A stretch of 64,000 nucleotides of DNA from CAVVMA01 sp963788205 (GTDB taxonomy: Bacteria; Desulfobacterota; Binatia; Binatales; Binataceae): positions 558,001-622,000 of the forward strand of contig CAWBGG010000009.1 of the NCBI GenBank assembly GCA_963788205.1, read 5' to 3'. Below the pieces are notes generated by a model that had not been told where the DNA came from, did not search any database, and saw only the letters and a list, made by a program, of their open reading frames with translations. Positions within the stretch are counted from its first letter, which is position 1. Each line of letters starts with the position of its first letter. The position numbers were made by a program, and so were the translations under genes. Below are positions 1 to 8,071 of the stretch, one piece after another.

Positions 1-191
1 CCACGATTTGGCTCGCGATGCGGGGGTCCGGTCGGCGCGTAACCGTGTAATCGCGTCCGATGCGATCGTAGCTCTCTTTCATCTGACTTCGCGCGAGCGA
101 TCCTGAGCGACCGGCCTGGCGCCCCTCAAGCGACGACGGGCGCATGGGGATACGGGAAGGAAGAGTCCGCGCTACCCGGCCCGGGCAGGCC

Positions 192-1070
192 TTAACTCGG
201 CGGGAGCGGGGTGATCGTGCCCGAGTTGGGGCTACCATTGCCCGCGACCGTGTTGTTCCCAAAAGTGTCGAATGTTCCTCCGTCGTTGGCGAAGGCCGAG
301 CCACTGTTGTCAGTCACCGTCGAGCTCGAGACCCGGGCGGTCCCGAACATGGCTCTGATGCCGTCGTCTACGTTGTTCGCTATCTGACAGCCCTCGACAT
401 TCGCCTCTACGCCTCCGCGCACGATGATTCCATAGCCGCTGTTGCCCGAGATGACGCTGTTGCTAATCGTGGCGACGCCCCCATCGGCGTCAATCCCGTC
501 CCCACCGTTCTCCAACCAGACATGGCTTAGAGACGCGTGCGATGCCGAGGGGTTAAGCGCCACGCCAACGCTGGTGCAGTTCCTGATGACCGTATCCTTG
601 ACGAAGAGATTGCCGGCGCTGTGGAGGATCCCCCTAAACAATCCGTTGATGACGCACTTTTCTACGGTCAGGGCAGCGCCGCTGTTGAAGTTGATCCCAT
701 TTAAACCTCCGCCGTAGATGGTAAGCCCGCGCAATACCACGACCGCACCGGCTATGCCGTTTACGGTCACGCCTTCGCCAAGTGGCCCCACAGGCGTAAT
801 TCCGACATACACTCCCGGCGCCGCTTCGATCGTAACCGACGTGGTGATCGTCGCCGGCGCATAGTTCCCCGAATCAACCGCGATCACCTCGCCGCCGGCG
901 CTGGTCTGGCTGATGGCGAAGTTGAAGGTCAGGCACGGAAACATGATCGAGCAGTTACCCTGGTCGTTTCCCCTGGTCGCCGATACAAAGGTGCGCGGCG
1001 AGGCCGCCCACGCCGGCGCCGATATCAGCCCAACGAGCATCGCGAGAGCAAGCAGATTGAGCTTTTTCAC
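192..1070 (-). CDS. Secreted right-handed parallel beta-helix protein
   Basis: A 292-residue protein. A Sec signal peptide (K-K start, hydrophobic core, PAWA-A cleavage site near residue 22) precedes a DUF1565/beta-helix type body. The start of the mature protein, with TFVSATRGND and a CSIMFPC segment, is typical of polymorphic-outer-membrane/NosD-like folds. Later coils carry repeated N-x-I/V-x-G-N turns such as ISNSVISGNSGYGI and VTDNSGSAF. The start is GTG, chosen because an AAGGAGGAG ribosome site lies just upstream (about 1074-1082). The gene is divergent from the PhyH gene, with 191 bp between them. Function is probably extracellular or periplasmic; the substrate is unknown and no catalytic residues can be assigned. 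Confidence 0.8.
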   Translation of the reverse strand: MKKLNLLALAMLVGLISAPAWAASPRTFVSATRGNDQGNCSIMFPCLTFNFAISQTSAGGEVIAVDSGNYAPATITTSVTIEAAPGVYVGITPVGPLGEGVTVNGIAGAVVVLRGLTIYGGGLNGINFNSGAALTVEKCVINGLFRGILHSAGNLFVKDTVIRNCTSVGVALNPSASHASLSHVWLENGGDGIDADGGVATISNSVISGNSGYGIIVRGGVEANVEGCQIANNVDDGIRAMFGTARVSSSTVTDNSGSAFANDGGTFDTFGNNTVAGNGSPNSGTITPLPPS

Positions 1071-1261
1071 GTTCTCCTCCTTGTGAGCCGAAAGGTGATT
1101 TTCCCTTGCGCAGAGGATGCGCTCCGATCAGAAAAAATGGAAGTCCCCAACTGATCGCAGCTTTTCATTCATTCGACAGCGAATATATCGTGAACTATCG
1201 TACCGGCAGTCTTGCGTAGTCGCAGTCTCGAGGCGAGCAGCAGCATCGAGGAGTATTCCCG

Positions 1262-2140
1262 ATGAGTATCAAGCATCTGGCGGCATCGGCTTCAGGCGAC
1301 GAGGTCGCCGCGGCTCTCGATCAGGATGGCGTTGCGGTAATCGACAATGTCATCCGTCCGGATCTCATGGATGAAGTCGCGGGCGAGTTGCGCCCCTGGA
1401 TGGAGGCCACGCCGCCGGGCCGCGACGAGTTCAGCGGCCTGCGCACCCGCCGCACCGGCGGACTGATCGGGCGCTCGCCGAAATGCCGTGAGCTGGTGGC
1501 ACATCCGCTGGTCCTGGCCACGGTGGGCAAGGTGCTGGGGCACGCCGCCAGCTTTCAGTTGCAGCTTACCCAGGTGATCGCGATCGGGCCGGACGAGCCG
1601 ATGCAGCTGATCCATCGCGACCAGTGGGCATTCGACTTCTTTCCGTTCCCTAAAGGCTACGAAGTCGGATGCAATACCATCTGGGCGATGACCGATTTCA
1701 CGGCTGAAAACGGCGCGACGCGCGTCATTCCCGGCAGCCATCGCTACGACGATCGCTTGCGATTCGCCGAGCAAGACACCGAGCCGGCCGAGATGGCGAA
1801 AGGCTCGGTCCTGCTCTACACCGGCAGCCTCTATCATGGCGCGGGCGCTAATCGCTCCGACACCACGCGGGCCGGAATCAATATTACTTACAACGTCTCG
1901 TGGCTCAGGCAGGAAGAGAACCAGTACCTGTCCGTGCCGATCGAGATTGCGCGCACGCTGCCGGTAGATTTGCTGCGCTTGATGGGCTATCGGCTCGGCG
2001 CTTACTCGCTGGGATATGTGGACGACCTGCGCGATCCGCTACACGTCGTGCGGCCTGACTTGGCGCCAGGGCCGGACGGCCGGGCTCTGGGGCAAAACGC
2101 CGACGCCGAGCGGGCGGCCCGGCAGATCGCGAAGGGCTGA
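1262..2140 (+). CDS. Phytanoyl-CoA dioxygenase (PhyH) family protein
   Basis: A 292-residue Fe(II)/2-oxoglutarate oxygenase. The double-stranded beta-helix metal triad is visible: H118-x-D120 in LIHRDQW and H192 in SLYHGAG. R203 (TTRAGIN) is the likely 2-oxoglutarate carboxylate ligand. A GAGGAG ribosome site at about 1248-1253 supports this ATG. The family hydroxylates fatty acyl-CoAs or small natural-product molecules; the substrate cannot be read from sequence. It is a single gene, divergent from the beta-helix gene and convergent with typA, so it offers no pathway context. Confidence 0.88.
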   Translation: MSIKHLAASASGDEVAAALDQDGVAVIDNVIRPDLMDEVAGELRPWMEATPPGRDEFSGLRTRRTGGLIGRSPKCRELVAHPLVLATVGKVLGHAASFQLQLTQVIAIGPDEPMQLIHRDQWAFDFFPFPKGYEVGCNTIWAMTDFTAENGATRVIPGSHRYDDRLRFAEQDTEPAEMAKGSVLLYTGSLYHGAGANRSDTTRAGINITYNVSWLRQEENQYLSVPIEIARTLPVDLLRLMGYRLGAYSLGYVDDLRDPLHVVRPDLAPGPDGRALGQNADAERAARQIAKG

Positions 2141-2242
2141 GCCGGCTGCCGCTCAGTCGTGCGCGCCCGCATCAGGACCAAACTCCGTCTAAGAATGGGA
2201 ACTTTCATGCCACGGAGACTGTATCGGTCCGCGGGCGCGGCA

Positions 2243-2276
2243 AATTAAAACGAGCCGCCTCGCCATCAGAGGCGGC
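2243..2276 (-). terminator. Intrinsic terminator of typA
   Basis: A perfect 8-bp stem GCCGCCTC/GAGGCGGC (2254-2261 with 2269-2276) has a 7-nt loop. Read on the minus strand it is followed by a T-rich run (TCGTTTTAATTTG). It sits just downstream of the typA stop codon. Confidence 0.8.
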
Positions 2277-2283
2277 CGTCGGC

Positions 2284-4134
2284 TCAGGTGCGAGCGGCGG
2301 GTGACGCGGCGCTCTGCGCTTCCGGCGAAAGGCCGCGTTGCTTCTTGCGGAGCTGGGTCTTGAGGACACGGTTGCGCATCCGGACCGATTTGGGGGTTAC
2401 TTCAACCAGTTCCTCTTCGTCGATCCATTCCAGCGCCAAGTCGAGCGACATGACCCGATGCGGTTCGAGCCGGATTGCTTCTTCGTGGCCGGTGGCGCGC
2501 ATATTCGTTAGTCTCTTCTCGCGGCAGACATTGACCGGCAGATTGGTCTCGCGCGAGTACTCACCGACGATCATCCCTTCATAGACCGGATCGCCGGCGC
2601 CGACGAACAATCGCCCGCGCTCCTGGAGATGGAACAGCGCGTAAGCGTTGGCCTCGCCCTCGCGGTCGGCGATCATTGCGCCGCTGATTCGCGATTGGAT
2701 CGGGCCGCTCCACGGCGCGTAGCCGTTGAAGAGCGAATGCATGATTCCGGTGCCGCGCGTCTCGGTAAGAAAGAAGCTGCGAAACCCAATCAAGCCGCGC
2801 GCCGGAATGTCGTACTCCAGCCGTACCCGTCCGGTTGAATGCGTCACCATGGTGCGCATCCGGCCTTTGCGCGGTGACAACAATTGCGTGACGATTCCGA
2901 CGTATTCGCCGGGAATGTCGATCATCACCAGTTCCAGCGGCTCCAGGAGCACGCCGTCGGCCTGGCGGGTCACGACCGTCGGCTTGGAGACCTGCAGCTC
3001 ATAGCCTTCACGGCGCATGGTCTCGATGATCACGGCCAATTGAAGCTCGCCACGGGCCGCGACCTGCCACGAATCGACGCCGGCCTCTTCGACCCGGATG
3101 CTGACGTTGCGCAGCGCCTCATACTCGATTCGCTCGCGCAGCTTGCGCGAGGTGACGTACTCGCCCTCGCGTCCGGACCACGGCGCGTTGTTGACCGAGA
3201 AGGTCATCGTGACGGTCGGCTCGTCGATTCGGATCGGCGGCAGCGGACGTGGATTCTCCCGGTCAGAGATGGTTTCGCCGATCGCGATGTCTTCCACCCC
3301 CGCGATCGCCACGATGTCGCCCGCTTCGGCCCGCTTCTGCTCGATGCGCTTGAGCCCGTGCCATCCGTAGATATGCTCGACCTTGCAGGTCGCGGGGGTG
3401 TCAGCGATTCCGCAGCGCGAATAGGTTTCGCCGGCCACGATCACGCCCGCGATCACGCGCCCGATCGCGAGGCGGCCGACGTAGTCGCTGTAGTCGAGGT
3501 TGTTGGCTTGAAACTGCAAGGGAGCGTCGCGATCCGCCTCGGGGCCCGGCAGGTGCTCCCTGATCGCCGTGAACAGGGGCTCCAGATTGCCTTCAGTATC
3601 CTGGGGTTTCGCCGTTGCTACGCCTTTGCGCGCGTTGGTGTAGAGGATCGGGAAATCGAGCTGCTCCTCGGCCGCGTCGAGCTCTATAAACAGGTCATAA
3701 ACCTCGTCCAGGACCTCGGCGGGGCGAGCGTCAGCCCGATCGATCTTGTTTATGCACAGGATCGCCGGCAATTTGGCTTCGAGCGCCTTCTTGAGGACAA
3801 ACCGGGTCTGGGGCAGCGGTCCTTCGCAGGCGTCAACCAGCAGCAGCACTCCGTCCACCATCGAGAGGGTCCGCTCGACCTCCCCGCCGAAGTCCGAATG
3901 GCCGGGGGTGTCCACTATATTGACGCGGGTGGCGCCCCATCTTATGGAGGTGTTCTTGGCGAGAATCGTGATGCCGCGCTCGCGCTCGATCGCAAAGGAG
4001 TCCAGCACCCGGTCCATCACCTGCTCGTTGGCGCGGAACACGCCGGACTGGCGCAGCATCGCGTCTACCAGCGTGGTTTTGCCGTGGTCGACGTGCGCGA
4101 TGATCGCGAGGTTGCGTATGTCGTCCCGTCTCAT
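2284..4134 (-). CDS. typA: Translational GTPase TypA/BipA
   Basis: A 616-residue ribosome-binding GTPase, close to the usual length of about 610. Motifs in order are G1 HVDHGKTT (near residue 16), the switch I ERERGITI segment, G3 DTPGHSDFGGEVER, and G4 NKIDRADARP. Domains II and III follow, then the BipA-specific C-terminal domain (NVCREKRLTNMRATG). The ATG at 4134 (MRRDDIRNLAI) was chosen because the 47 residues encoded upstream are an Arg/Ala-rich extension that matches no family. BipA acts in 50S subunit assembly and in stress and cold adaptation. It is a single gene with its own terminator. Confidence 0.95.
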   Translation of the reverse strand: MRRDDIRNLAIIAHVDHGKTTLVDAMLRQSGVFRANEQVMDRVLDSFAIERERGITILAKNTSIRWGATRVNIVDTPGHSDFGGEVERTLSMVDGVLLLVDACEGPLPQTRFVLKKALEAKLPAILCINKIDRADARPAEVLDEVYDLFIELDAAEEQLDFPILYTNARKGVATAKPQDTEGNLEPLFTAIREHLPGPEADRDAPLQFQANNLDYSDYVGRLAIGRVIAGVIVAGETYSRCGIADTPATCKVEHIYGWHGLKRIEQKRAEAGDIVAIAGVEDIAIGETISDRENPRPLPPIRIDEPTVTMTFSVNNAPWSGREGEYVTSRKLRERIEYEALRNVSIRVEEAGVDSWQVAARGELQLAVIIETMRREGYELQVSKPTVVTRQADGVLLEPLELVMIDIPGEYVGIVTQLLSPRKGRMRTMVTHSTGRVRLEYDIPARGLIGFRSFFLTETRGTGIMHSLFNGYAPWSGPIQSRISGAMIADREGEANAYALFHLQERGRLFVGAGDPVYEGMIVGEYSRETNLPVNVCREKRLTNMRATGHEEAIRLEPHRVMSLDLALEWIDEEELVEVTPKSVRMRNRVLKTQLRKKQRGLSPEAQSAASPAART

Positions 4135-5122
4135 CGAATTCAAACACGAACGCGGCGCGAGCCGCACAGGCGCTCCGCCGCGCGCTGTGGAGTTTACCCG
4201 CCGCGCGCGGGGCTGTAAACGCGCGGCCCGAACCGGCCTGGATGGACGGATCCGCCCCGATCGCTCTAACTCCAACGGGGAGTAAGCGAAAATGATCCAG
4301 GCCGGCTTCGGCAGCCGGCTTCGATCGGGTTCGAATTGCGGCGCGTATCGATCGCGCCGGGCGCGCGATCGTCAGGCCGCGCGCGGCCGCGGCTCGCCGC
4401 GATCGGGAAGCCTTTTGGTGATCGCCGGCTGATCGATCGGACCGCCATGCAACCGCCTCCGTTATTCCGATCGGCGCGAGCGTCGCGTGCAAGGCGCCGT
4501 CAGCGGCCGGGCGGACCGGCCTCGAGCGGTGCCGCCCGCATACTCTAGTTGTAAATAATCATGCCTACTTGTAACATCAGGCGCGGCGTACTAGGATGGC
4601 TTGCAATGCACGGGAGAAATGCGGCCAAGCCGGTTGCGCCGGCGCCTGTTCGCGCCGGTCGGCGCGCGGATTTCCGGAACGCGGCGGGCTCCCAAGGTGG
4701 GGGGGGTCGGGAGCTGGGTGAGGGGCGATCGGAGCCAGCCTGAAGCCGGACCTGAGGGGGCTCCCGGGGCCGGTTGCCGGGCGCCGGCCGCTCGCGCCCC
4801 GGATTGGGGCGCCGGGTCCGGTGCGGGAAGGGTTGCTTTCGGCTTGACGTGCCTCACGTAGAAGTGGTAATTACGCGGTCGTCAGTCGTTAAATTTGGCT
4901 GTATGCCCTTAGGAGGAGAAAAGCGACGCCCTCGGACCGTCACGAAGTTGCCCACGGAATGTGCGCGTAAACCCGAGATTCCGTACCTGCGGCTTCAATG
5001 GCGTCTCTTGGTGGATGGTCGGAAAGGAGGGTTATTGGCATGAGATGAAAGCGGCAGGTGCGCGAGAACTCGCGAGATCAAGTGTTTTGGCCATGTATCT
5101 AAAAGTCACGGAGGAATTGGGA
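4135..5122. other. Long intergenic region with possible leader
   Basis: About 1 kb of very GC-rich sequence between typA and the first ECCGCP gene, without a convincing gene; short reading frames here are Arg/Ala/Pro-rich shadows. A TTGACG box at 4844-4849 is followed 17-18 nt later by a weak AT-rich -10 candidate (GTAATTA), which could start a roughly 240-nt leader for the downstream gene. Two strong Shine-Dalgarno-like strings, AGGAGGAG near 4910 and AAAGGAGGG at 5023-5031, occur in that leader. Confidence 0.4.
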
Positions 5123-5806
5123 ATGCTTGCAGGTAAGAGAGTCCACAAAGAATTTATCTTGGCGATGGTCACGGCCGTCCTGCTGGTCGGCCTGACCGCG
5201 CGAACTGTACGCGCTGAGGGGACCTGTACAGCGGGAACCTGCTACAACGTGCAGTTCGTCAACTACTTCAGCAACGCGGCGGGACCCAGCAACGGCAAGG
5301 GCTACCTGCGGGTCACCGACCCCTTGGAACTGAACACTTCGGGCGCTTCGACCATCCAGCCTGAAGAAATCTGCGCAATGATCTACGTGTTCGACATTCG
5401 CGAGGGCCTGCAGGAGTGCTGCGGCTGCCCCGTCACCTCTGACGGCCTGCTGACGCTCAGCTACGGCAATCCCAACGGCGACATCAACACGAACCCGCGG
5501 TCAACTACCGGCCAGTTCTTCTATGCCGTCGGCTCGTCGGCTCTGTTCGACGGCGTGGTCCGCATCCTTTCGACTACGACCAACGCGACCACGACCCCGA
5601 TCAGCAACAACAACAACATTCTACAAACCGGTACTGATAGTCCGAACGGCCCCGGCATCTACTGCGATCAGTTCAGCGGCGCCTGCTGCAACCCGGCAGC
5701 GACCACTCTGACTCTGGTCACGACCCTGCGTGCCTGGATTGACCATATCCAGAACGACGCTGTGACCAACACCGAGTTCGAGGAGAATCCGACTCACCTC
5801 GACTGA
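5123..5806 (+). CDS. Secreted ECCGCP-motif protein, copy 1
   Basis: A 227-residue exported protein of unknown function. From the chosen ATG (SD GGAGG at 5110-5114) it has a signal peptide (MLAGKRVHKEFILAMV... ending VRAEG). The mature part carries a YNVQFVNYFSNA strand, the core CAMIYVFD...LQECCGCPVT, and a C-terminal cysteine cluster (YCDQFSGACC). An upstream in-frame ATG at 5045 would add 26 residues before the signal peptide and is less likely. The core is shared with the next gene on the same strand (about 185 bp gap). I recall similar proteins, annotated as hypothetical, from Acidobacteriota. The paired Cys suggest disulfides or metal binding; this is inference. Confidence 0.75.
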   Translation: MLAGKRVHKEFILAMVTAVLLVGLTARTVRAEGTCTAGTCYNVQFVNYFSNAAGPSNGKGYLRVTDPLELNTSGASTIQPEEICAMIYVFDIREGLQECCGCPVTSDGLLTLSYGNPNGDINTNPRSTTGQFFYAVGSSALFDGVVRILSTTTNATTTPISNNNNILQTGTDSPNGPGIYCDQFSGACCNPAATTLTLVTTLRAWIDHIQNDAVTNTEFEENPTHLD

Positions 5807-5991
5807 TCTCTCGAATCTGTCGGCCCTCTGCGCTACCGATCTCGGGCTCACGGTGGCACTTTCAACGGCGTTTGCAGTTGCGGCAACGAGCTAACTGAAG
5901 GGACCGGCGGAGACTAAGCAGCATGGTGGTTAAGGCGACTATTCGAGTTGCGCAGATGTTAACGCGTACTAAAGTTCAAGGAGATTTCCCT

Positions 5992-6849
5992 ATGTCGAAA
6001 TTAGAGAAAGTGTGCCGCTTGGCTGGCGCCGGCGGGATTTTGGCGGCACTTGTGATGCTGCCGGTTCTGCTGGTCGGCACCGAGCGTGCCGCAAACGCTA
6101 CTGATGCGTTCTATGTCAACTATTTCGCAAATGCTCAGCTTGGGTCCGCAGGCCAGGATGACGTCATTCGTATTATCGACACCAACGTTCGCCCCGCGCA
6201 CCCGCCGGGAGGAGGAAGCATTACCCCTCCGAATCCGTTGTGCGCGATGGTGTACGTGTTCGACGAATTCCAGGAATTGCAGGAGTGCTGCGGATGTCCG
6301 GTCAGCGCCGGTGGACGCTTGGATCTCTCGGTTGACGGCCTGACCTTCTACCCGACTGAAGACTACGAGTTCTCGGGCCCGGAACTCGGACCCTCGCTCC
6401 TGTATCGCGGCACGATCAAGATCGTATCGACCGACTCGACCTTGGTCTCGGTCTCAAGCGGTCCCAACAACGGCCCGTGCGCTGGTCTCACGCAGGTCTA
6501 TTGCGACGCGACCGGGCAGGCCTTCGATTACACCCCGGCCCCCTACCTACGCTCGTGGTCCACGCACCTGATCAACACGAACTCCGGTTTCGTTGCTGAG
6601 ACCCGGTTCGAGAAAACTGGCGAGCCGGATGCGGACTTGTCGGTTCTGGAGGATGAGTGCGGCGGTATCGACCGAAGCGTAACGAACTACAACCCGAGTG
6701 TTGTTGCCCCGGAGCGTGGGAACTGTGCAGCGGTTTGCGCGGGTGCTGGTCAAAACCCCTATCCGGCAGGGCATTATGGCTCATTGCAGCCCTACTTCAT
6801 CGAAAACGAGCCTGGTCAAGACCAGAATCTGTGCTACACCGGAGAATAG
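5992..6849 (+). CDS. Secreted ECCGCP-motif protein, copy 2
   Basis: A 285-residue paralogue of the preceding gene. The ATG at 5992 follows AAGGAGA (5978-5984) and begins a signal peptide (MSKLEKVCRL... ending AANA-TDAF). The mature protein repeats the same plan: FYVNYFANA, then CAMVYVFD...LQECCGCPVS, then a middle beta-rich part, then RSWSTHLINT, which matches RAWIDHIQND in copy 1. It has an additional C-terminal segment with spaced cysteines (DECGG, GNCAAVCAGAG, NLCYTGE). The function is unknown. The two tandem copies look like an ancient duplication because they are conserved mainly in the core. A strong hairpin region follows. Confidence 0.75.
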   Translation: MSKLEKVCRLAGAGGILAALVMLPVLLVGTERAANATDAFYVNYFANAQLGSAGQDDVIRIIDTNVRPAHPPGGGSITPPNPLCAMVYVFDEFQELQECCGCPVSAGGRLDLSVDGLTFYPTEDYEFSGPELGPSLLYRGTIKIVSTDSTLVSVSSGPNNGPCAGLTQVYCDATGQAFDYTPAPYLRSWSTHLINTNSGFVAETRFEKTGEPDADLSVLEDECGGIDRSVTNYNPSVVAPERGNCAAVCAGAGQNPYPAGHYGSLQPYFIENEPGQDQNLCYTGE

Positions 6850-6892
6850 ACACGGTGAGCGCATCCGGAGTGAGATTGTAGACCAAGGCGAA

Positions 6893-7015
6893 GGCGCCCG
6901 ACTTCGGTCGGGCGCCGCAGCCCGGGAGGGCTGAAAGCGTGCTCCGTGGCTCCCTCCCAAAAGGCTCATGCGGGGGCAGGTTGCAAGGCCTGCCCCCGTA
7001 TGCAATCAGGGAGGG
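6893..7015 (+). terminator. Nested hairpin region after ECCGCP gene 2
   Basis: A perfect 10-bp stem (6893-6902 with 6907-6916) is closed by a TTCG tetraloop. It is followed by a second perfect 10-bp stem (6971-6980 CGGGGGCAGG with 6989-6998). The second stem is enclosed by CCCTCCC (6952-6958) and GGGAGGG (7009-7015). There is no long T tract, so it may be a strong non-canonical terminator or an mRNA-stabilising 3' structure. Confidence 0.6.
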
Positions 7016-7229
7016 CGATTAAGGGGACCGGCGCCTTCCTTGGCCAAGCGAAACTCGAACCCAAGTAAACCGATTAACTGCTCGTTTCCACTTTAGCGCT
7101 GGGCGATGCGCCGGGTGTTCGGACGAAAGTGATGGCGAGCACTGCCGGATGGGCCGGCAACCCGGGCTCGATCCAGCAGTTAATCGCGCAATCAGCTTTT
7201 CGACTTTACAATTGTGGCGAGGGACGGTC

Positions 7230-8015
7230 ATGAGAATATGGGTCATGGCGATGGTGTTCGCGGCGCTCCTGCTTGGCGCCCGAGTATCGAGGGCGGGTGT
7301 GATTTTGCAGCAAGAACAGGTCGCGACCCAGGGGTCGGCCACCCGGAAAGTCTCTCGGACCTTATTTGTAGAGCCCAAGCGGGCAAAGATCGTTACCGAA
7401 ACCGACACGCTGATTGTTCAGTTTGAAAAGCCCAAAACAGTGATGATCAACCGCGCCTGGAAGACCTACTACGAGACTCCATTTCCGCCCCCGGAATTCC
7501 TGGCCTTCATGCTGACGAGCGCGCTCGCCCCGCCCATGGTTAATTATCTGAAGACCGGGAAACAGAGGACCATTTCGGGCTACAAATGCGACGAATACAG
7601 CGGGTCGAGAGTGTTTGACACCATCGCGTACTATGATCTCGCCTGTTTTTCCGACCAGGTGCCGGGCGCGAAGGAATACGATGCGTTTTTGCGCGGCCTG
7701 ATCGCGAAACTCGATCGTGATCCCAAGAAGCCGCTTTCGAAAATTGCGGTCCCCTACGGCATCCCGCTCGAGACCCAAGCGACGATCGTTAGGGGCGATT
7801 TCAAGCCGGCGCCGGTGCAATCGGGTAAGCCGGGCACGCCTGGAGCGCCAAAGACAGAGCCCAACGCGCCGCCCCCGGGCACCAGCATCCAGCGGACTCA
7901 GGTGGTGAAACTAACCATTACGAGCCTCAAGGCGCAATCGTTTTCGCCGACGGAATTTGCCCCACCCGCTACCTACGTGGAGCAGGCGGCGCCCTCGGTC
8001 GGACTCGGCCACTAG
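7230..8015 (+). CDS. Periplasmic DUF4412-like protein
   Basis: A 261-residue protein with a cleavable signal peptide (MRIWVMAMVFAALLLGARVSRAG). The body follows the pattern of DUF4412/outer-membrane-lipoprotein-sorting-like proteins: ILQQEQVATQG, VEPKRAKIVTETDTLIVQFEK, then an AWKTYYETP segment and the GYKCDEYSG strand. A Pro/Gly-rich linker lies near residues 200-225. The ATG at 7230 is supported by GAGGGA at 7219-7224. The fold is probably a lipid- or ligand-binding beta-sheet. The function is not established and the neighbours give no hint. Confidence 0.65.
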   Translation: MRIWVMAMVFAALLLGARVSRAGVILQQEQVATQGSATRKVSRTLFVEPKRAKIVTETDTLIVQFEKPKTVMINRAWKTYYETPFPPPEFLAFMLTSALAPPMVNYLKTGKQRTISGYKCDEYSGSRVFDTIAYYDLACFSDQVPGAKEYDAFLRGLIAKLDRDPKKPLSKIAVPYGIPLETQATIVRGDFKPAPVQSGKPGTPGAPKTEPNAPPPGTSIQRTQVVKLTITSLKAQSFSPTEFAPPATYVEQAAPSVGLGH

Positions 8016-8071
8016 CTTAGGACCAGGACGGAAGCTGGAACGAGAACTCCGTCTGGACGCGCCGTTGCGGC

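Noticed and set aside
2884..4218. Open frame of 444 codons on the plus strand opposite typA
   Set aside because: The product is Arg/Asp/Gly/His-rich without hydrophobic pattern and lies fully antisense to a perfect TypA; it is a GC-driven shadow.
4561..4860. Short Arg/Ala/Pro-rich frames in the gap after typA
   Set aside because: They overlap each other on both strands, have no ribosome site and no hydrophobic periodicity.
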